Positions 1-8,507 of a stretch of DNA of 43,274 bases are shown here, in pieces. Every line of letters begins with the position of its first letter. Within the stretch, counting starts at the first letter, position 1. The stretch lies in contig CAYQJV010000009.1 of the NCBI GenBank assembly GCA_964417925.1, positions 1-43,274 on the forward strand, read 5' to 3'. Source of the stretch: CAYQJV01 sp964417925. Lineage in GTDB: Bacteria > Hydrothermota > Tepidihabitantia > B3-TA06 > CAYQJV01. The position numbers and the translations under genes are program-made. The notes beneath the pieces are model-generated. The model was not told where the DNA came from, made no database searches, and was given only the letters and a program-made list of their open reading frames with translations.

Positions 1-1947
1 AAGATACAAAATTTCTGCAGACTTACCAAACTTTTTTGTTCCTTCTTGAATAAGCATTTCCACCTTATTTATGTTTCCCAGTTGAAGCTCTACTTCACAT
101 AGTTTAAGAAAAGCCCGATAACTTCCTTTTTTACATTTTTTATATACCAAGGAATATAAAAAACTCGCCTCTCGCTTCATACCTTTTCTTTCATAAATTT
201 CTGCAAGAAAATAATCAACCTTACAAGGGAAAACATTTTTAACTTTCAGAAAATCCCTCATTGCTTCGTCATACATTCCAAATTCTTTCTCAAGTAAGGC
301 TCGTTCCAGTATAATCCTCGGAGTCTCCAATTCTCTAAGCACAGAAAGCGCACCCGAGTAATCTCCTATCTCTTTCTTTATCTTGGCAAGAAGTAAACAT
401 ATCTGTTCCCTATACTCTGGATTTTTCTCTAATTTTTTTAATTCATACATAGCTTGATAAAACTTTTTTCTTTCCATAAGAAATCTCACCATCTCCAAAG
501 CCACTGCAGGCCCCAGGGAGGAGTTAGAATATTTTTTTAAATATCCTTTAAGAAAGGAAAGCGAATCAGGATATCTTCCTAATTTATAGTAAAGCCACTC
601 CCTCCGCAGTATAAATTTTTCTCTTTCTTGTTTCTCTAAGCTTACTAAATTTTGATTTATTAAAGAAACTGCATAAGAATACTGCCCTATTTTTACTGCA
701 CACTGTACCATCCTTTCTATTATATCTATCTTGTATTTTTTCAATTTAACCTTTTCATAGTACTCCAGTGCCTTTTCATAATTCCCTTTCGCCATATAGA
801 GATCCCCAAGTTTTATATTTATCTCATCTAAAAAGGGTTGAGCATATTCAGAGTTCAAAAGAGAAAGTAACAATGCCTCTCCTTTCTCGGCTTGTTGAAT
901 TTTAAGATAGGAAATACCTTGTAAATATTTTATAAATGCGAGGGAAGAAGAGGAGGGAAAATAGAGATAAAAAGTATCTGCATAGGCTATAAGTTTTTCA
1001 TATTTCTTCCCAGCATATAAAACCAGAATCAATTCTCTAAGAGCTACTTCATCCACTCCATAATCTTTTATACATCTTTCAAGTTGCCTCTCTGCTTTAT
1101 CAAACTGTTTTAACTTTGCATAACATAATCCTTTTAAAATACATTCAGCTCTATTTTGAGGAACTAAAATTCGTTGAATAGCCATTTTGAAATCACCTTT
1201 CATATATTCAGTAAAAGCTTTAACATATCTCACTCTGTTTTTTAATTCATCCGGAAATTGAATAGAAAGAAGATCAAAAACCTTTTCATATTCTGACTTC
1301 CTTAGATACACCAAAGATAGAAGATAACGAGCCCAAGGATTGTTTTTTAAAGACGATAAAATCTCTTCAGCCTTTTTAAGGCTGTCCAACCTTTCGTAAA
1401 TAGAGGCTTTTAAGAAAGAGAAAAATAACCTATTATTTTCTTTAAGGGGTGGAGAAGGGAAATGCTTTTTAAGATATTGTAGGGATTTAGAATACTCCTT
1501 CATTATCCAGTATTCATAGGCTATCATTAAATTTATTTCTTCTAAATTAAATTGCTCCCTACCAAAATCTCTGAGGTTCAAAAATGCATTGATAGCTTCC
1601 TTAGGTTTTTGAAGAAAATGTTGTGTCCAAGCAATAAAATAAAGAGTAAAAAGTGGAGGTTGAGGATATCTTCTTAATGCAAGGCTAAAATATTTACTTG
1701 CTTCTTTGTAATCCGCAGATAAGAAATACCTTATTCCAGTTAGCCAAGGTTCTTCTGCTGCTATAGAAGAGGTAAAAATTCCGTGTGTTCTTCCCAAAGA
1801 TATATCTACCAGAAGCCACAATTTTTCATCTCTTGGAAAACACATGGAACACAGTAGATTTTCCGTTATTAAAGGTTTATTTAAAGAATAAAGATAATAA
1901 GCATCCTCCACATCAAAGGGATATATCAAAAATACTATGAAAAACAT
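1..1947 (-). CDS. TPR-repeat protein, partial (3' end beyond the window)
   Basis: An open frame of 649 codons reads on the minus strand from an ATG at 1947 to the window edge with no stop, so the C-terminus is missing. The first residues (MFFIVFLIYPFDVEDAYY) could be a short signal peptide or anchor. The rest is almost entirely helical, with many Tyr/Leu/Ala-rich pairs of the form YxxALxxYxK, typical of degenerate tetratricopeptide repeats; examples are NYEKALEYYEKV and EYEKVFDLL. Tetratricopeptide arrays mediate protein-protein contacts. In Gram-negative bacteria long exported ones are often linked to envelope assembly. The start lies 18 bases after the stop of the acyl-CoA synthetase, so it is probably the last or a late gene of that operon. 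An in-frame stop lies just upstream of the ATG. Fold class is fairly sure, function unknown. Confidence 0.8.
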   Translation of the reverse strand, partial: MFFIVFLIYPFDVEDAYYLYSLNKPLITENLLCSMCFPRDEKLWLLVDISLGRTHGIFTSSIAAEEPWLTGIRYFLSADYKEASKYFSLALRRYPQPPLFTLYFIAWTQHFLQKPKEAINAFLNLRDFGREQFNLEEINLMIAYEYWIMKEYSKSLQYLKKHFPSPPLKENNRLFFSFLKASIYERLDSLKKAEEILSSLKNNPWARYLLSLVYLRKSEYEKVFDLLSIQFPDELKNRVRYVKAFTEYMKGDFKMAIQRILVPQNRAECILKGLCYAKLKQFDKAERQLERCIKDYGVDEVALRELILVLYAGKKYEKLIAYADTFYLYFPSSSSLAFIKYLQGISYLKIQQAEKGEALLLSLLNSEYAQPFLDEINIKLGDLYMAKGNYEKALEYYEKVKLKKYKIDIIERMVQCAVKIGQYSYAVSLINQNLVSLEKQEREKFILRREWLYYKLGRYPDSLSFLKGYLKKYSNSSLGPAVALEMVRFLMERKKFYQAMYELKKLEKNPEYREQICLLLAKIKKEIGDYSGALSVLRELETPRIILERALLEKEFGMYDEAMRDFLKVKNVFPCKVDYFLAEIYERKGMKREASFLYSLVYKKCKKGSYRAFLKLCEVELQLGNINKVEMLIQEGTKKFGKSAEILYL

Positions 1948-1965
1948 TTCTACGGTTGATCAGTT

Positions 1966-3687
1966 TTATACCTTTACCGGCTTTTTAACAAACAGATACC
2001 TTTTTATCTTTTTTGTAGTGGTCTTCGGAAACTCCTCCTCTCTCAATTCAAAACTTTTTACTCGCTTGTAATCTGCTAAATCTTTTGTATATCTCTTAAT
2101 TTCTTCCTTTATCAATTGAGTAATCTCTTCTTCTGAAACATCGGGCTTTATTTTATCTATTTCTTCATAATCAGGATGAATTATGGCATGAACTTCTTCT
2201 CTCCCTGTAACTGGATTCTCTCTACCTATTACAAGAACCTCCTTTATATAAGGACTCCTCAGAAGCTTTTCTTCTATCTCTTCGGGGTAAACATTTTTCC
2301 CCGCAGCAGTTACAATTAAATTCTTTTTCCTTCCGGTAATATATAGGTAACCTTCTTTATCTATCCAGCCTAAATCTCCCGTATAAAGCCATCCATCCTT
2401 AAGAACTTCTTTTGTAGCTTTTTCATTTTTATAATATCCAAGCATTATATTAGGCCCCTTTGCACATATTTCTCCAATACCATTTTCATCTGGGGAATCT
2501 ATTTTTATCTCCACATCCGGTAATGGCTGTCCCACAGATTCATTCTTTGGTCTCTCAAGTCTATTTACAGTTAAAACTGGAGAAGCCTCGGTAAGTCCAT
2601 ATCCTTGAAGGATATTAACCCCAATATTTTCCAAAAATTCAGATACCCATCGAGGTAAAGCTGCACCCCCTGATACCACAAACCTTAAATTATTAAACCC
2701 TATTGCCTCTCTAATATTTTTAAAGAATACTTTACCAGGAAACTTCGTAACAGGTTTAATGATTTTTGAGATACCATAGAAAGCATTGAACAACATTTTT
2801 TTAAACACTGGCGCATCCTTTACTGCCCGTTGAATACCAAGAACTATTTTCTCAAACAGTAATGGAACTCCAAGCATAAGAGTAACTCCATGCTTTTTCA
2901 TCGTATCAAGTATCTCTTTAGACTTAAGACTTGGAGAATATACAATTTCACAACCTGCACATAAAGGAGTAAGAAAACCACAGGTAGCTTCAAAAGTGTG
3001 GTGAAGAGGAAGAATTGATATAAATTTATCCTTTTCGTCAAAATATATAGCCTGATACATTGAGTTCACATTAGAAGCAATGTTTTTATGCGAGAGCATT
3101 ACTCCTTTAGATTGTCCGGTAGTCCCTGAAGTATATATCAATACTGCCAAATCATCCAGTGAAGGCTGTGGAGGGAAATAGGGTTCATTCTTTCCTTCCT
3201 CTATAACATCGCTCATTGAAATCGCCTTTTTAAGAAGTTTTTTATCTGGTTCATCCATACATATCCATTGACGAAAACTTTTTAAATTTCTTGTAGCTTC
3301 TGCTATCACGTCTTCATACATTTTTGAGTATACTATAGCCTTAGTCTCTGAATCAGTTAAAATGTGTCTTATTTCTGAAGCCTTAAGTTGAGGATCTAAG
3401 GGGACAACAACTGCTCCAAGCCATTGAATTCCAAGATAGGCAATTGCCCAACTAGGTCTATTTTCTCCGATCAATGCTACCTTTTCCCTTTTTGTAAATC
3501 CAAATTTCTTCAATCCCCTTGCGAACCAAGAGACTCTTTCTATCATTTCTTTATAGGTAAATATCTCTACAAGGTCCTTTTTTTCTATCCTTAAAGCAAC
3601 TTTATTTGCAAATTTTTCTGCACTCCTTCTTATTATTTCTGGGATAGGGGCCACTTCTATCCCCTCTCTAATTGTAGGAACTTTCAT
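1966..3687 (-). CDS. Long-chain acyl-CoA synthetase (AMP-binding enzyme)
   Basis: This 573-residue protein belongs to the ANL superfamily. Such enzymes activate a carboxylic acid with ATP to an acyl-adenylate and transfer it to CoA. Visible signatures, in order, are the P-loop-like YTSGTTGQSKGVMLSH near residue 187, GYGLTEASPV, and YTGDLGWIDKEGYLYITGRKK with the adenylate-binding Asp. A Lys-rich C-terminal end (TTTKKIKR) should carry the catalytic lysine. Length and order match the FadD/long-chain group rather than acetyl-CoA synthetase (usually about 650). A good ribosome site (AAGGAGG) precedes the ATG. It follows the PTS EIIA gene by only 14 bases, so it is cotranscribed with the PTS regulators. 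Substrate chain length cannot be read from sequence. Confidence 0.9.
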   Translation of the reverse strand: MKVPTIREGIEVAPIPEIIRRSAEKFANKVALRIEKKDLVEIFTYKEMIERVSWFARGLKKFGFTKREKVALIGENRPSWAIAYLGIQWLGAVVVPLDPQLKASEIRHILTDSETKAIVYSKMYEDVIAEATRNLKSFRQWICMDEPDKKLLKKAISMSDVIEEGKNEPYFPPQPSLDDLAVLIYTSGTTGQSKGVMLSHKNIASNVNSMYQAIYFDEKDKFISILPLHHTFEATCGFLTPLCAGCEIVYSPSLKSKEILDTMKKHGVTLMLGVPLLFEKIVLGIQRAVKDAPVFKKMLFNAFYGISKIIKPVTKFPGKVFFKNIREAIGFNNLRFVVSGGAALPRWVSEFLENIGVNILQGYGLTEASPVLTVNRLERPKNESVGQPLPDVEIKIDSPDENGIGEICAKGPNIMLGYYKNEKATKEVLKDGWLYTGDLGWIDKEGYLYITGRKKNLIVTAAGKNVYPEEIEEKLLRSPYIKEVLVIGRENPVTGREEVHAIIHPDYEEIDKIKPDVSEEEITQLIKEEIKRYTKDLADYKRVKSFELREEEFPKTTTKKIKRYLFVKKPVKV

Positions 3688-3701
3688 ACCATACCTCCTT
3701 T

Positions 3702-4079
3702 TTACTGAATTTTTCTTATACCATTCTGTGCTTTTTTTATAATTCTATCAAGAATATCATCATTTTTTTTATTCATAAAAAACTCTACTAACATAGGAAG
3801 ATTAACACCTCCTATTATATGGACGTCATTATTCCCCATAGAAGCTTGAATTGCAGCACTTCCACAACTTCCTCCAAGTATGTCCACAAAAATAAATACC
3901 TTTTCTTTTTTGTATCTTTCTAATATAGCTCTTAACCTCTGAATTAGATCTTTTAAAGAAAGCCTATTATTTGAAACTATAATAAAATTTTCTTGCGGAC
4001 CTAAAATTGCTTCAATCGCATCCTTTAGTCCCTCAGGAAATTTACCATGACCAAGCAGTACCGCTATTTTCTTTTTCAT
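3702..4079 (-). CDS. PTS system mannose-family EIIA component
   Basis: At 125 residues this is the size of a lone EIIA domain of the mannose/sorbose PTS family. It accepts phosphate from HPr on a histidine and passes it to EIIB. The N-terminus reads MKKKIAVLLGHG, placing His11 where the phosphorylated His of ManX lies. The FVDILGGSCGSAA segment and GGVNLPMLVEF match the family's FLVDxxGGSP and GVNxPMLxE blocks. It overlaps the stop of hprK by 4 bases (ATGA). Neighbouring raiA and hprK resemble the regulatory PTS gene clusters of proteobacteria. The matching EIIB, EIIC, EIID, HPr and EI genes lie about 31 kb away on the opposite strand (34903-38711). It may serve that transporter, act as a regulator, or both. 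Confidence 0.9.
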   Translation of the reverse strand: MKKKIAVLLGHGKFPEGLKDAIEAILGPQENFIIVSNNRLSLKDLIQRLRAILERYKKEKVFIFVDILGGSCGSAAIQASMGNNDVHIIGGVNLPMLVEFFMNKKNDDILDRIIKKAQNGIRKIQ

Positions 4080-5050
4080 TCTATCTCATCCTTTTTTATT
4101 TTTCTCTCCATTTCCTTTTTTAACTGTTCATTAAAAAACTTAGCAGGATCAAATCCTTTCAACTTAACCAGATGGTTCATTGCAATTACTTCGCAAATCA
4201 TTGCCAAATTCCGACCCGGAAGTACAGGAATAACGATTTTGGGTAGAGAAACCCCAAGAATTTCCTCTGTATGTGTATCCAATCCCACTCTTTCATAATC
4301 TGCTGTTTTTTCCCATCTTACGAGTTCAACAATGACTTCTATTCGTTTCTGAACCCTTATTGATCTTACTCCAAATATACTGTAAAGGTTTATTATCCCA
4401 AGTCCCCTTATTTCCATATGATGTCTCAAAACAGGATTTTCCTCGGCACTTTCTCCTATAAGAAAATTGTTTCTTCTCCTTTTTATCTTTATAAGATCAT
4501 CTGCAACGAGTCTATGACCTCTTTCAACCAGATCAAGGGCTGTTTCACTTTTACCTATTCCTGACTCTCCTGTAATTAAAAGTCCTACTCCATAAACATC
4601 CACAAGAGTCCCATGAATGTAGGTCTCAGGAGCAAGACGCATATCAAGATATTCAGTTAAACTATGAATAAATGGAGTGGTTGACATTGCAGTAACAAGA
4701 AGAGGAACTTTTAACCTTTCACATTCTAATTTCATTTCCTCAAAAGGATCCATCCCCTCGGTTACAATAACACAGGGGGGAAGAAACCTTACTACATTAC
4801 GGAAAGCAAGTTCCCTCGTTATAGGATCAAATCTTTTGATAAAAGATATCTCGGTCTTTCCAAAAATCTGAATCCTCTCTTTCATAAAATATCCAGTAAA
4901 TCCTGCAAGCGCAAGTCCAGGTCTATTGATATCCACTACTCCTATCTTTCTATCCATTCCCTTTTCTACAATAACTTTAAGTTGTAATTCTTCTTTTTCT
5001 TCTTCAACAAAAGTCTTTACAGATATTTCCTTTCCAGCCTCGTCCTTCAT
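4076..5050 (-). CDS. hprK: HPr kinase/phosphorylase
   Basis: HprK phosphorylates HPr on Ser46 with ATP or pyrophosphate and removes the phosphate again, coupling PTS activity to energy state. The 324-residue protein has the usual two parts. The N-terminal half ends near residue 130. The C-terminal kinase domain has catalytic His146 in HGTLVDVYG, Walker A GESGIGKS at 161-168, an acidic VADD segment, and the family signature EIRGLGIINLYSIFG. The target HPr encoded at 36694 keeps Ser46, so partner and enzyme both look functional. It overlaps raiA upstream and the EIIA gene downstream by 4 bases each, implying translational coupling. Family assignment is certain; what it regulates in this organism is not visible. 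Confidence 0.96.
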   Translation of the reverse strand: MKDEAGKEISVKTFVEEEKEELQLKVIVEKGMDRKIGVVDINRPGLALAGFTGYFMKERIQIFGKTEISFIKRFDPITRELAFRNVVRFLPPCVIVTEGMDPFEEMKLECERLKVPLLVTAMSTTPFIHSLTEYLDMRLAPETYIHGTLVDVYGVGLLITGESGIGKSETALDLVERGHRLVADDLIKIKRRRNNFLIGESAEENPVLRHHMEIRGLGIINLYSIFGVRSIRVQKRIEVIVELVRWEKTADYERVGLDTHTEEILGVSLPKIVIPVLPGRNLAMICEVIAMNHLVKLKGFDPAKFFNEQLKKEMERKIKKDEIE

Positions 5051-5343
5051 TTCCTCACTCTTGACTTCGCTCTGAGTTTTCCCTCAAACCTCTCAAGGGT
5101 TCTTACAGTTTTATCCTTAAGTTTATCTATTGCTTCAAAGAAATCCTTTCCTTTAGCATTGATCACTTTTTTATCATTCTTCAAAAAGAAAACACCTTCT
5201 GCATGAGAAAGACCACCTTCCTTATAAAGGATAATTTCAGAATCTATGATAAGATGGGAGAATCTTTTAAGCTTCTCCATTTTCTTGTTTATGTAGTCCT
5301 TTACCCTCTCAGGTATCTCTATATGACGACCTGTTATTCTCAT
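5047..5343 (-). CDS. raiA: Ribosome hibernation promoting factor (short HPF/RaiA type)
   Basis: This 98-residue protein starts MRITGRHIEIPERVKDYI, the standard opening of the HPF/RaiA family, and continues with the beta-alpha-beta pattern and the ending FEAIDKLKDKTVRTLERFEGK. Such proteins bind the 30S subunit near the decoding centre and silence ribosomes under stress or in stationary phase. It is the short form: the C-terminal dimerisation domain of long HPF is absent. AAGGAGGT lies just before the ATG. Its place immediately before hprK and the PTS EIIA gene recalls the proteobacterial rpoN-hpf-ptsN-hprK neighbourhood and suggests shared control by nutrient state. Confidence 0.93.
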   Translation of the reverse strand: MRITGRHIEIPERVKDYINKKMEKLKRFSHLIIDSEIILYKEGGLSHAEGVFFLKNDKKVINAKGKDFFEAIDKLKDKTVRTLERFEGKLRAKSRVRK

Positions 5344-5369
5344 ACCTACCTCCTTGATTTAACTAGTTT

Positions 5370-6356
5370 TTAAAAACCAAAACCGCCTCCCTCCAATCCT
5401 TTTTCTTCAATTTTCTTTATCTCCTGCTCCCACACCTCTACATCTTCTTTTCTCTCCCCTTTCAAGAAAATAACATCAAATTTGTATTTAGAAAGTAATT
5501 TTCTTTCCTCCTCTGTAAACCTTTCTTTTAAATCCGCAAAAAATAAAAGGATTTCCTCTTTCTCACATACTTTTTGAGCCTCACTAATCAATTTTTTAAT
5601 GCTTATAAGATAGTTTTCCGCCTTTTTCTCTACAGGAGTTTTGACACCACTTTCATCTTTTAGCTCACAGCTCTCTATATGCAGAGGTATATTCTGGGCA
5701 TATAACCACTTGTTGAAGCTTTCTACAAATTTTTTTATTTCTTTATCCGATAGTTTTCTTATAATTAACTTAAGGATTGCTCCTGCTATTTTTTTAAAAA
5801 GAATCTTTAACTTGGCACTTTTTTCATCCTCACTCTCTACCATACCCTTTTTATTAAGCTCTGCAACCAAAATTTGAACCTTAGTTTTGGGAAGATTCAT
5901 CAGCTTTGCTATATCTTTGATGCTCCTTCTCCCATCTATTTGGCTTAAAACTTTCCATTCTTCAGCTGATAGATTAAGAGTTTCTTCTTCCTCAGGAGCC
6001 ATTGGTACCAAGGCTAAAGATGCATCATCATAGGGAATGTAATGTTTAACCTTTTCCCATTCCTGGAGTTTTGCAGAAGCCTCAAGAAGAAGATCTGTAA
6101 GAGTCTTTAATATTTTTCGTTCAACATCAGGTTCTTTCTCCACAAAGCTAAACTTTCCTTTAACCAAAATAAAAATTTCATAAAAAGCCTCTTCACCGCT
6201 TACACCGTTGACTTTTGCATTTATTATCTCTCCATCAGAAAAATAGATATCCCCTGTAACATCACCTGTAACTCGTAGGACACCGGATTTTCTTGATGTA
6301 GCAAGAAGTTGAATAATATCTACCAATCCTTGCCTTTCTATTTTTCCTTCAAGCAT
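5370..6356 (-). CDS. DUF4388 (PATAN-like) regulator with winged-helix segment
   Basis: The first 75 residues match the DUF4388/PATAN family, which is found in bacterial signalling proteins: MLEGKIERQGLVDIIQLLATSRKSG, then GDIYFSDGEIINAKVNG and EEAFYEIFILVKGKFSF. Residues about 128-175 (LSAEEWKVLSQIDGRRSIKDIAKLMNLPKTKV and onward) look like a winged helix, a combination known in DUF4388 proteins. The remaining 150 residues have no family I recognise; they look like a Rossmann-like fragment ending in a Gly-rich tail (GGGFGF). It heads the operon raiA-hprK-EIIA-acyl-CoA synthetase. The -10 box lies only 7 bases before the ATG and no Shine-Dalgarno site is present, so the mRNA is probably leaderless. 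Role as a regulator is inferred from domains only. Confidence 0.8.
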   Translation of the reverse strand: MLEGKIERQGLVDIIQLLATSRKSGVLRVTGDVTGDIYFSDGEIINAKVNGVSGEEAFYEIFILVKGKFSFVEKEPDVERKILKTLTDLLLEASAKLQEWEKVKHYIPYDDASLALVPMAPEEEETLNLSAEEWKVLSQIDGRRSIKDIAKLMNLPKTKVQILVAELNKKGMVESEDEKSAKLKILFKKIAGAILKLIIRKLSDKEIKKFVESFNKWLYAQNIPLHIESCELKDESGVKTPVEKKAENYLISIKKLISEAQKVCEKEEILLFFADLKERFTEEERKLLSKYKFDVIFLKGERKEDVEVWEQEIKKIEEKGLEGGGFGF

Positions 6357-6363
6357 CTAAATG

Positions 6364-6391
6364 ATTATAATAAAGAATTTCTTCATGTCAA
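6364..6391 (-). promoter_or_regulatory. Promoter of the DUF4388-raiA-hprK operon (leaderless type)
   Basis: Read on the minus strand, a perfect TTGACA (6391-6386) is followed by a 16-base spacer and TATAAT (6369-6364). The ATG begins 7 bases later at 6356. The predicted transcription start therefore falls at or one base before the start codon, and there is no room for a ribosome site. Confidence 0.8.
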
Positions 6392-6429
6392 TATTTTTAA
6401 CCTTGAATGTCCTTAGCTAAAGGGACAAA

Positions 6430-6457
6430 TTGACAATTATAAAAATTTATATACAAT
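6430..6457 (+). promoter_or_regulatory. Promoter of the cysS operon (leaderless type)
   Basis: TTGACA at 6430-6435, 16-base spacer, TACAAT at 6452-6457, then five bases (ctatt) and the ATG at 6463. This box also explains why the longer reading frame beginning with TTG at 6430 is not the real start: that TTG is the -35 element. It stands back to back with the promoter at 6364-6391, with only 38 bases between the two -35 boxes. Confidence 0.8.
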
Positions 6458-6462
6458 CTATT

Positions 6463-7818
6463 ATGATTTTATACAACACTCTTACCAAAAGAAAACAGAC
6501 GTTTATCCCTTTGAAAAATGATACTGCAAGAATATATTTTTGTGGAATGACAGTTCAGGAAAGTCCACATATAGGACACATAAGAGCATATATGATTGCA
6601 GATATACTTACCCGGTATCTTGAATATACAGGCTATAAAGTGATACTCATTGAAAACTTTACAGATATTGATGATAAAATAATTAAAAAATCTGTAGAAG
6701 AGGGTGTAGATTACAGAATTATAGCAGAAAGACATATAGAAGATTTTTATAGGGTAAGAGATGCATTAAATATAAAACCTGCCTATTTCTACCCCAGAGC
6801 TACCCAACATATAAAAGAAATGATAGAAATGATTGAGATCTTGGTAAAGAAAAATATTGCTTATGAAGCAGGTGGGGATGTATATTTTGATGTTACAAAG
6901 TTCCCCAACTATGGGAAGTTATCGGGCAAGAAAATAGATGAGTTGGAAGCAGGAGCCAGAATAGAACCATCACCTTATAAAAAAAACCCACTGGATTTCG
7001 CTTTATGGAAAAAAGCAAAAGAAAATGAGCCCTGGTGGGATAGTCCTTGGGGAAGAGGAAGGCCTGGGTGGCATATTGAATGTTCTGTAATGTCTACCCA
7101 TTATCTTGGGGCCCCATTGGACATTCATGCGGGAGGTGAAGATTTAATTTTTCCTCATCATGAAAACGAAATAGCCCAGTATGAAGGTGCACGGGAAGAA
7201 GAATTTGCAAGGTTCTGGCTTCACAATGCAATGTTAAATTTAAAAGGAGAAAAGATGAGTAAATCTACCAAACATTTTATTCTTGCTAAAGAAGTTGTAA
7301 AAATATTCAATCCAAATGCATTAAGACTATTCCTTTTAAAATCCCATTACAAATCCCAAGCAGAATACTCAGAAAAAAGGCTTAAAGAAGCAGAAGAAAG
7401 TTGGAATAGAATAAAGGAATTTATCTCAACTGCCAAATCAATAGTAACTCAAGAAAGAGGAACTCTTGCAGATAAAGAGTTCGTAAAGGCCATGGAAGAC
7501 GACTTAAATACCCCAAAGGCATTGGGAGCAATATTTTCCTTAATACAGAAAGGTTATCAAGCAATTAAAAATAAAGATGTTGATGAACTTCAAAAAATAT
7601 ATTCAAAAGTTCTACTTGAACTTGAAATCTTAGGATTTAAACTGGAAGATAAATTCTCAGGGGATGTTAAAAGACTTGTAGAAAGAATTGTTGAATTTAG
7701 AGAAGAACTGAGAAGAGAAAGAGATTATAAAAACAGTGATAGAATAAGAGATATTTTAAAAAACTCAGGTATTATAGTAGAAGATACAAAAGAAGGACCA
7801 CGAATAATATACCGATGA
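6463..7818 (+). CDS. cysS: Cysteinyl-tRNA synthetase
   Basis: CysRS charges tRNA-Cys with cysteine in the cytoplasm. From the ATG at 6463 the protein is 451 residues (MILYNTLTKRKQTF...), normal for the family. Visible signatures are the zinc ligand in YFCGMTVQ, HIGH in SPHIGHIRAYM, the central GWHIECSVMSTHYLG and HAGGEDLIFPHHENEIAQ blocks with further zinc ligands, and KMSKS in GEKMSKST. The frame is open 11 codons further upstream to a TTG at 6430, but that stretch is the promoter, so I place the start at 6463. The mRNA is probably leaderless. It is the first gene of a six-gene operon, and its stop overlaps the deoC start by 4 bases. Confidence 0.96.
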   Translation: MILYNTLTKRKQTFIPLKNDTARIYFCGMTVQESPHIGHIRAYMIADILTRYLEYTGYKVILIENFTDIDDKIIKKSVEEGVDYRIIAERHIEDFYRVRDALNIKPAYFYPRATQHIKEMIEMIEILVKKNIAYEAGGDVYFDVTKFPNYGKLSGKKIDELEAGARIEPSPYKKNPLDFALWKKAKENEPWWDSPWGRGRPGWHIECSVMSTHYLGAPLDIHAGGEDLIFPHHENEIAQYEGAREEEFARFWLHNAMLNLKGEKMSKSTKHFILAKEVVKIFNPNALRLFLLKSHYKSQAEYSEKRLKEAEESWNRIKEFISTAKSIVTQERGTLADKEFVKAMEDDLNTPKALGAIFSLIQKGYQAIKNKDVDELQKIYSKVLLELEILGFKLEDKFSGDVKRLVERIVEFREELRRERDYKNSDRIRDILKNSGIIVEDTKEGPRIIYR

Positions 7819-8507
7819 AGTTGCCCGAGACACCAGAGGAACTTGTAAAATATATAGACAACACATTTTTGAAACCAGATGGAACTGAAAAAGAATTTAT
7901 AGAATTTATAGAAACAAGCAATCAATATAACTTTAAAACCCTATTTCTCCATTCTCACTGGGTAAGAAAAGCAAAAAAACTTACCAAAATTCCAATTGGT
8001 ACTGTTGCAGGATTTCCTCATGGGGCAGAAACTATAGAAGAAAAAACCTTTTCTGCTCAGAAAGGAATAGAGGAAGGAGCTGAAGAAATTGATTTTGTCT
8101 TAAACATACAAAGGCTAAAAAGCAATGATTTAAAATATATTGTGGAAGAATTTAAAACAATGAGAAAAGCTACCCAAGGTTTCATTTTAAAAGTAATACT
8201 TGAGACATGCTATTTAACAGCAAAAGAAAAAATTATAGCCCTTAAAATTGCAGAAGAAGAAGGAATTGATTTTGTAAAAACATCTACAGGTTTTGGGAAA
8301 GAAGGAGTTAAAATTGAGGATGTAAAACTTTTAAAAGAAAACTCTAAGAAAATAAAAATCAAGGCATCCGGTGGAATAAGAACACTTGAGTTTACTCTGA
8401 ATTTAATAAAATCTGGAGCAGAACGAATAGGTACTTCCACAGGTGTTTTAATAGTAAAGGAAGCAATAAAAAGATACAAAAGAGAGGGAAAAATATGGAA
8501 AAAATGA
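7815..8507 (+). CDS. deoC: Deoxyribose-phosphate aldolase
   Basis: DeoC reversibly cleaves 2-deoxyribose 5-phosphate to glyceraldehyde 3-phosphate and acetaldehyde. The 230-residue TIM barrel keeps the Schiff-base lysine (FVKTSTGFG, Lys155), the proton-relay lysine (KASGGIRT, Lys183) and Asp93 in EIDFVLN. Two early motifs depart from the usual form. The common DHTxL is DNTFL at 15-19, and the usual strand with VCVxP reads TLFLHSHWV at 42-50. Fold and core chemistry look intact, but substrate preference could differ. It overlaps both cysS (4 bases) and tdh (13 bases). In many bacteria deoC sits with nucleoside catabolism genes; here it does not. Confidence 0.88.
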   Translation: MKLPETPEELVKYIDNTFLKPDGTEKEFIEFIETSNQYNFKTLFLHSHWVRKAKKLTKIPIGTVAGFPHGAETIEEKTFSAQKGIEEGAEEIDFVLNIQRLKSNDLKYIVEEFKTMRKATQGFILKVILETCYLTAKEKIIALKIAEEEGIDFVKTSTGFGKEGVKIEDVKLLKENSKKIKIKASGGIRTLEFTLNLIKSGAERIGTSTGVLIVKEAIKRYKREGKIWKK

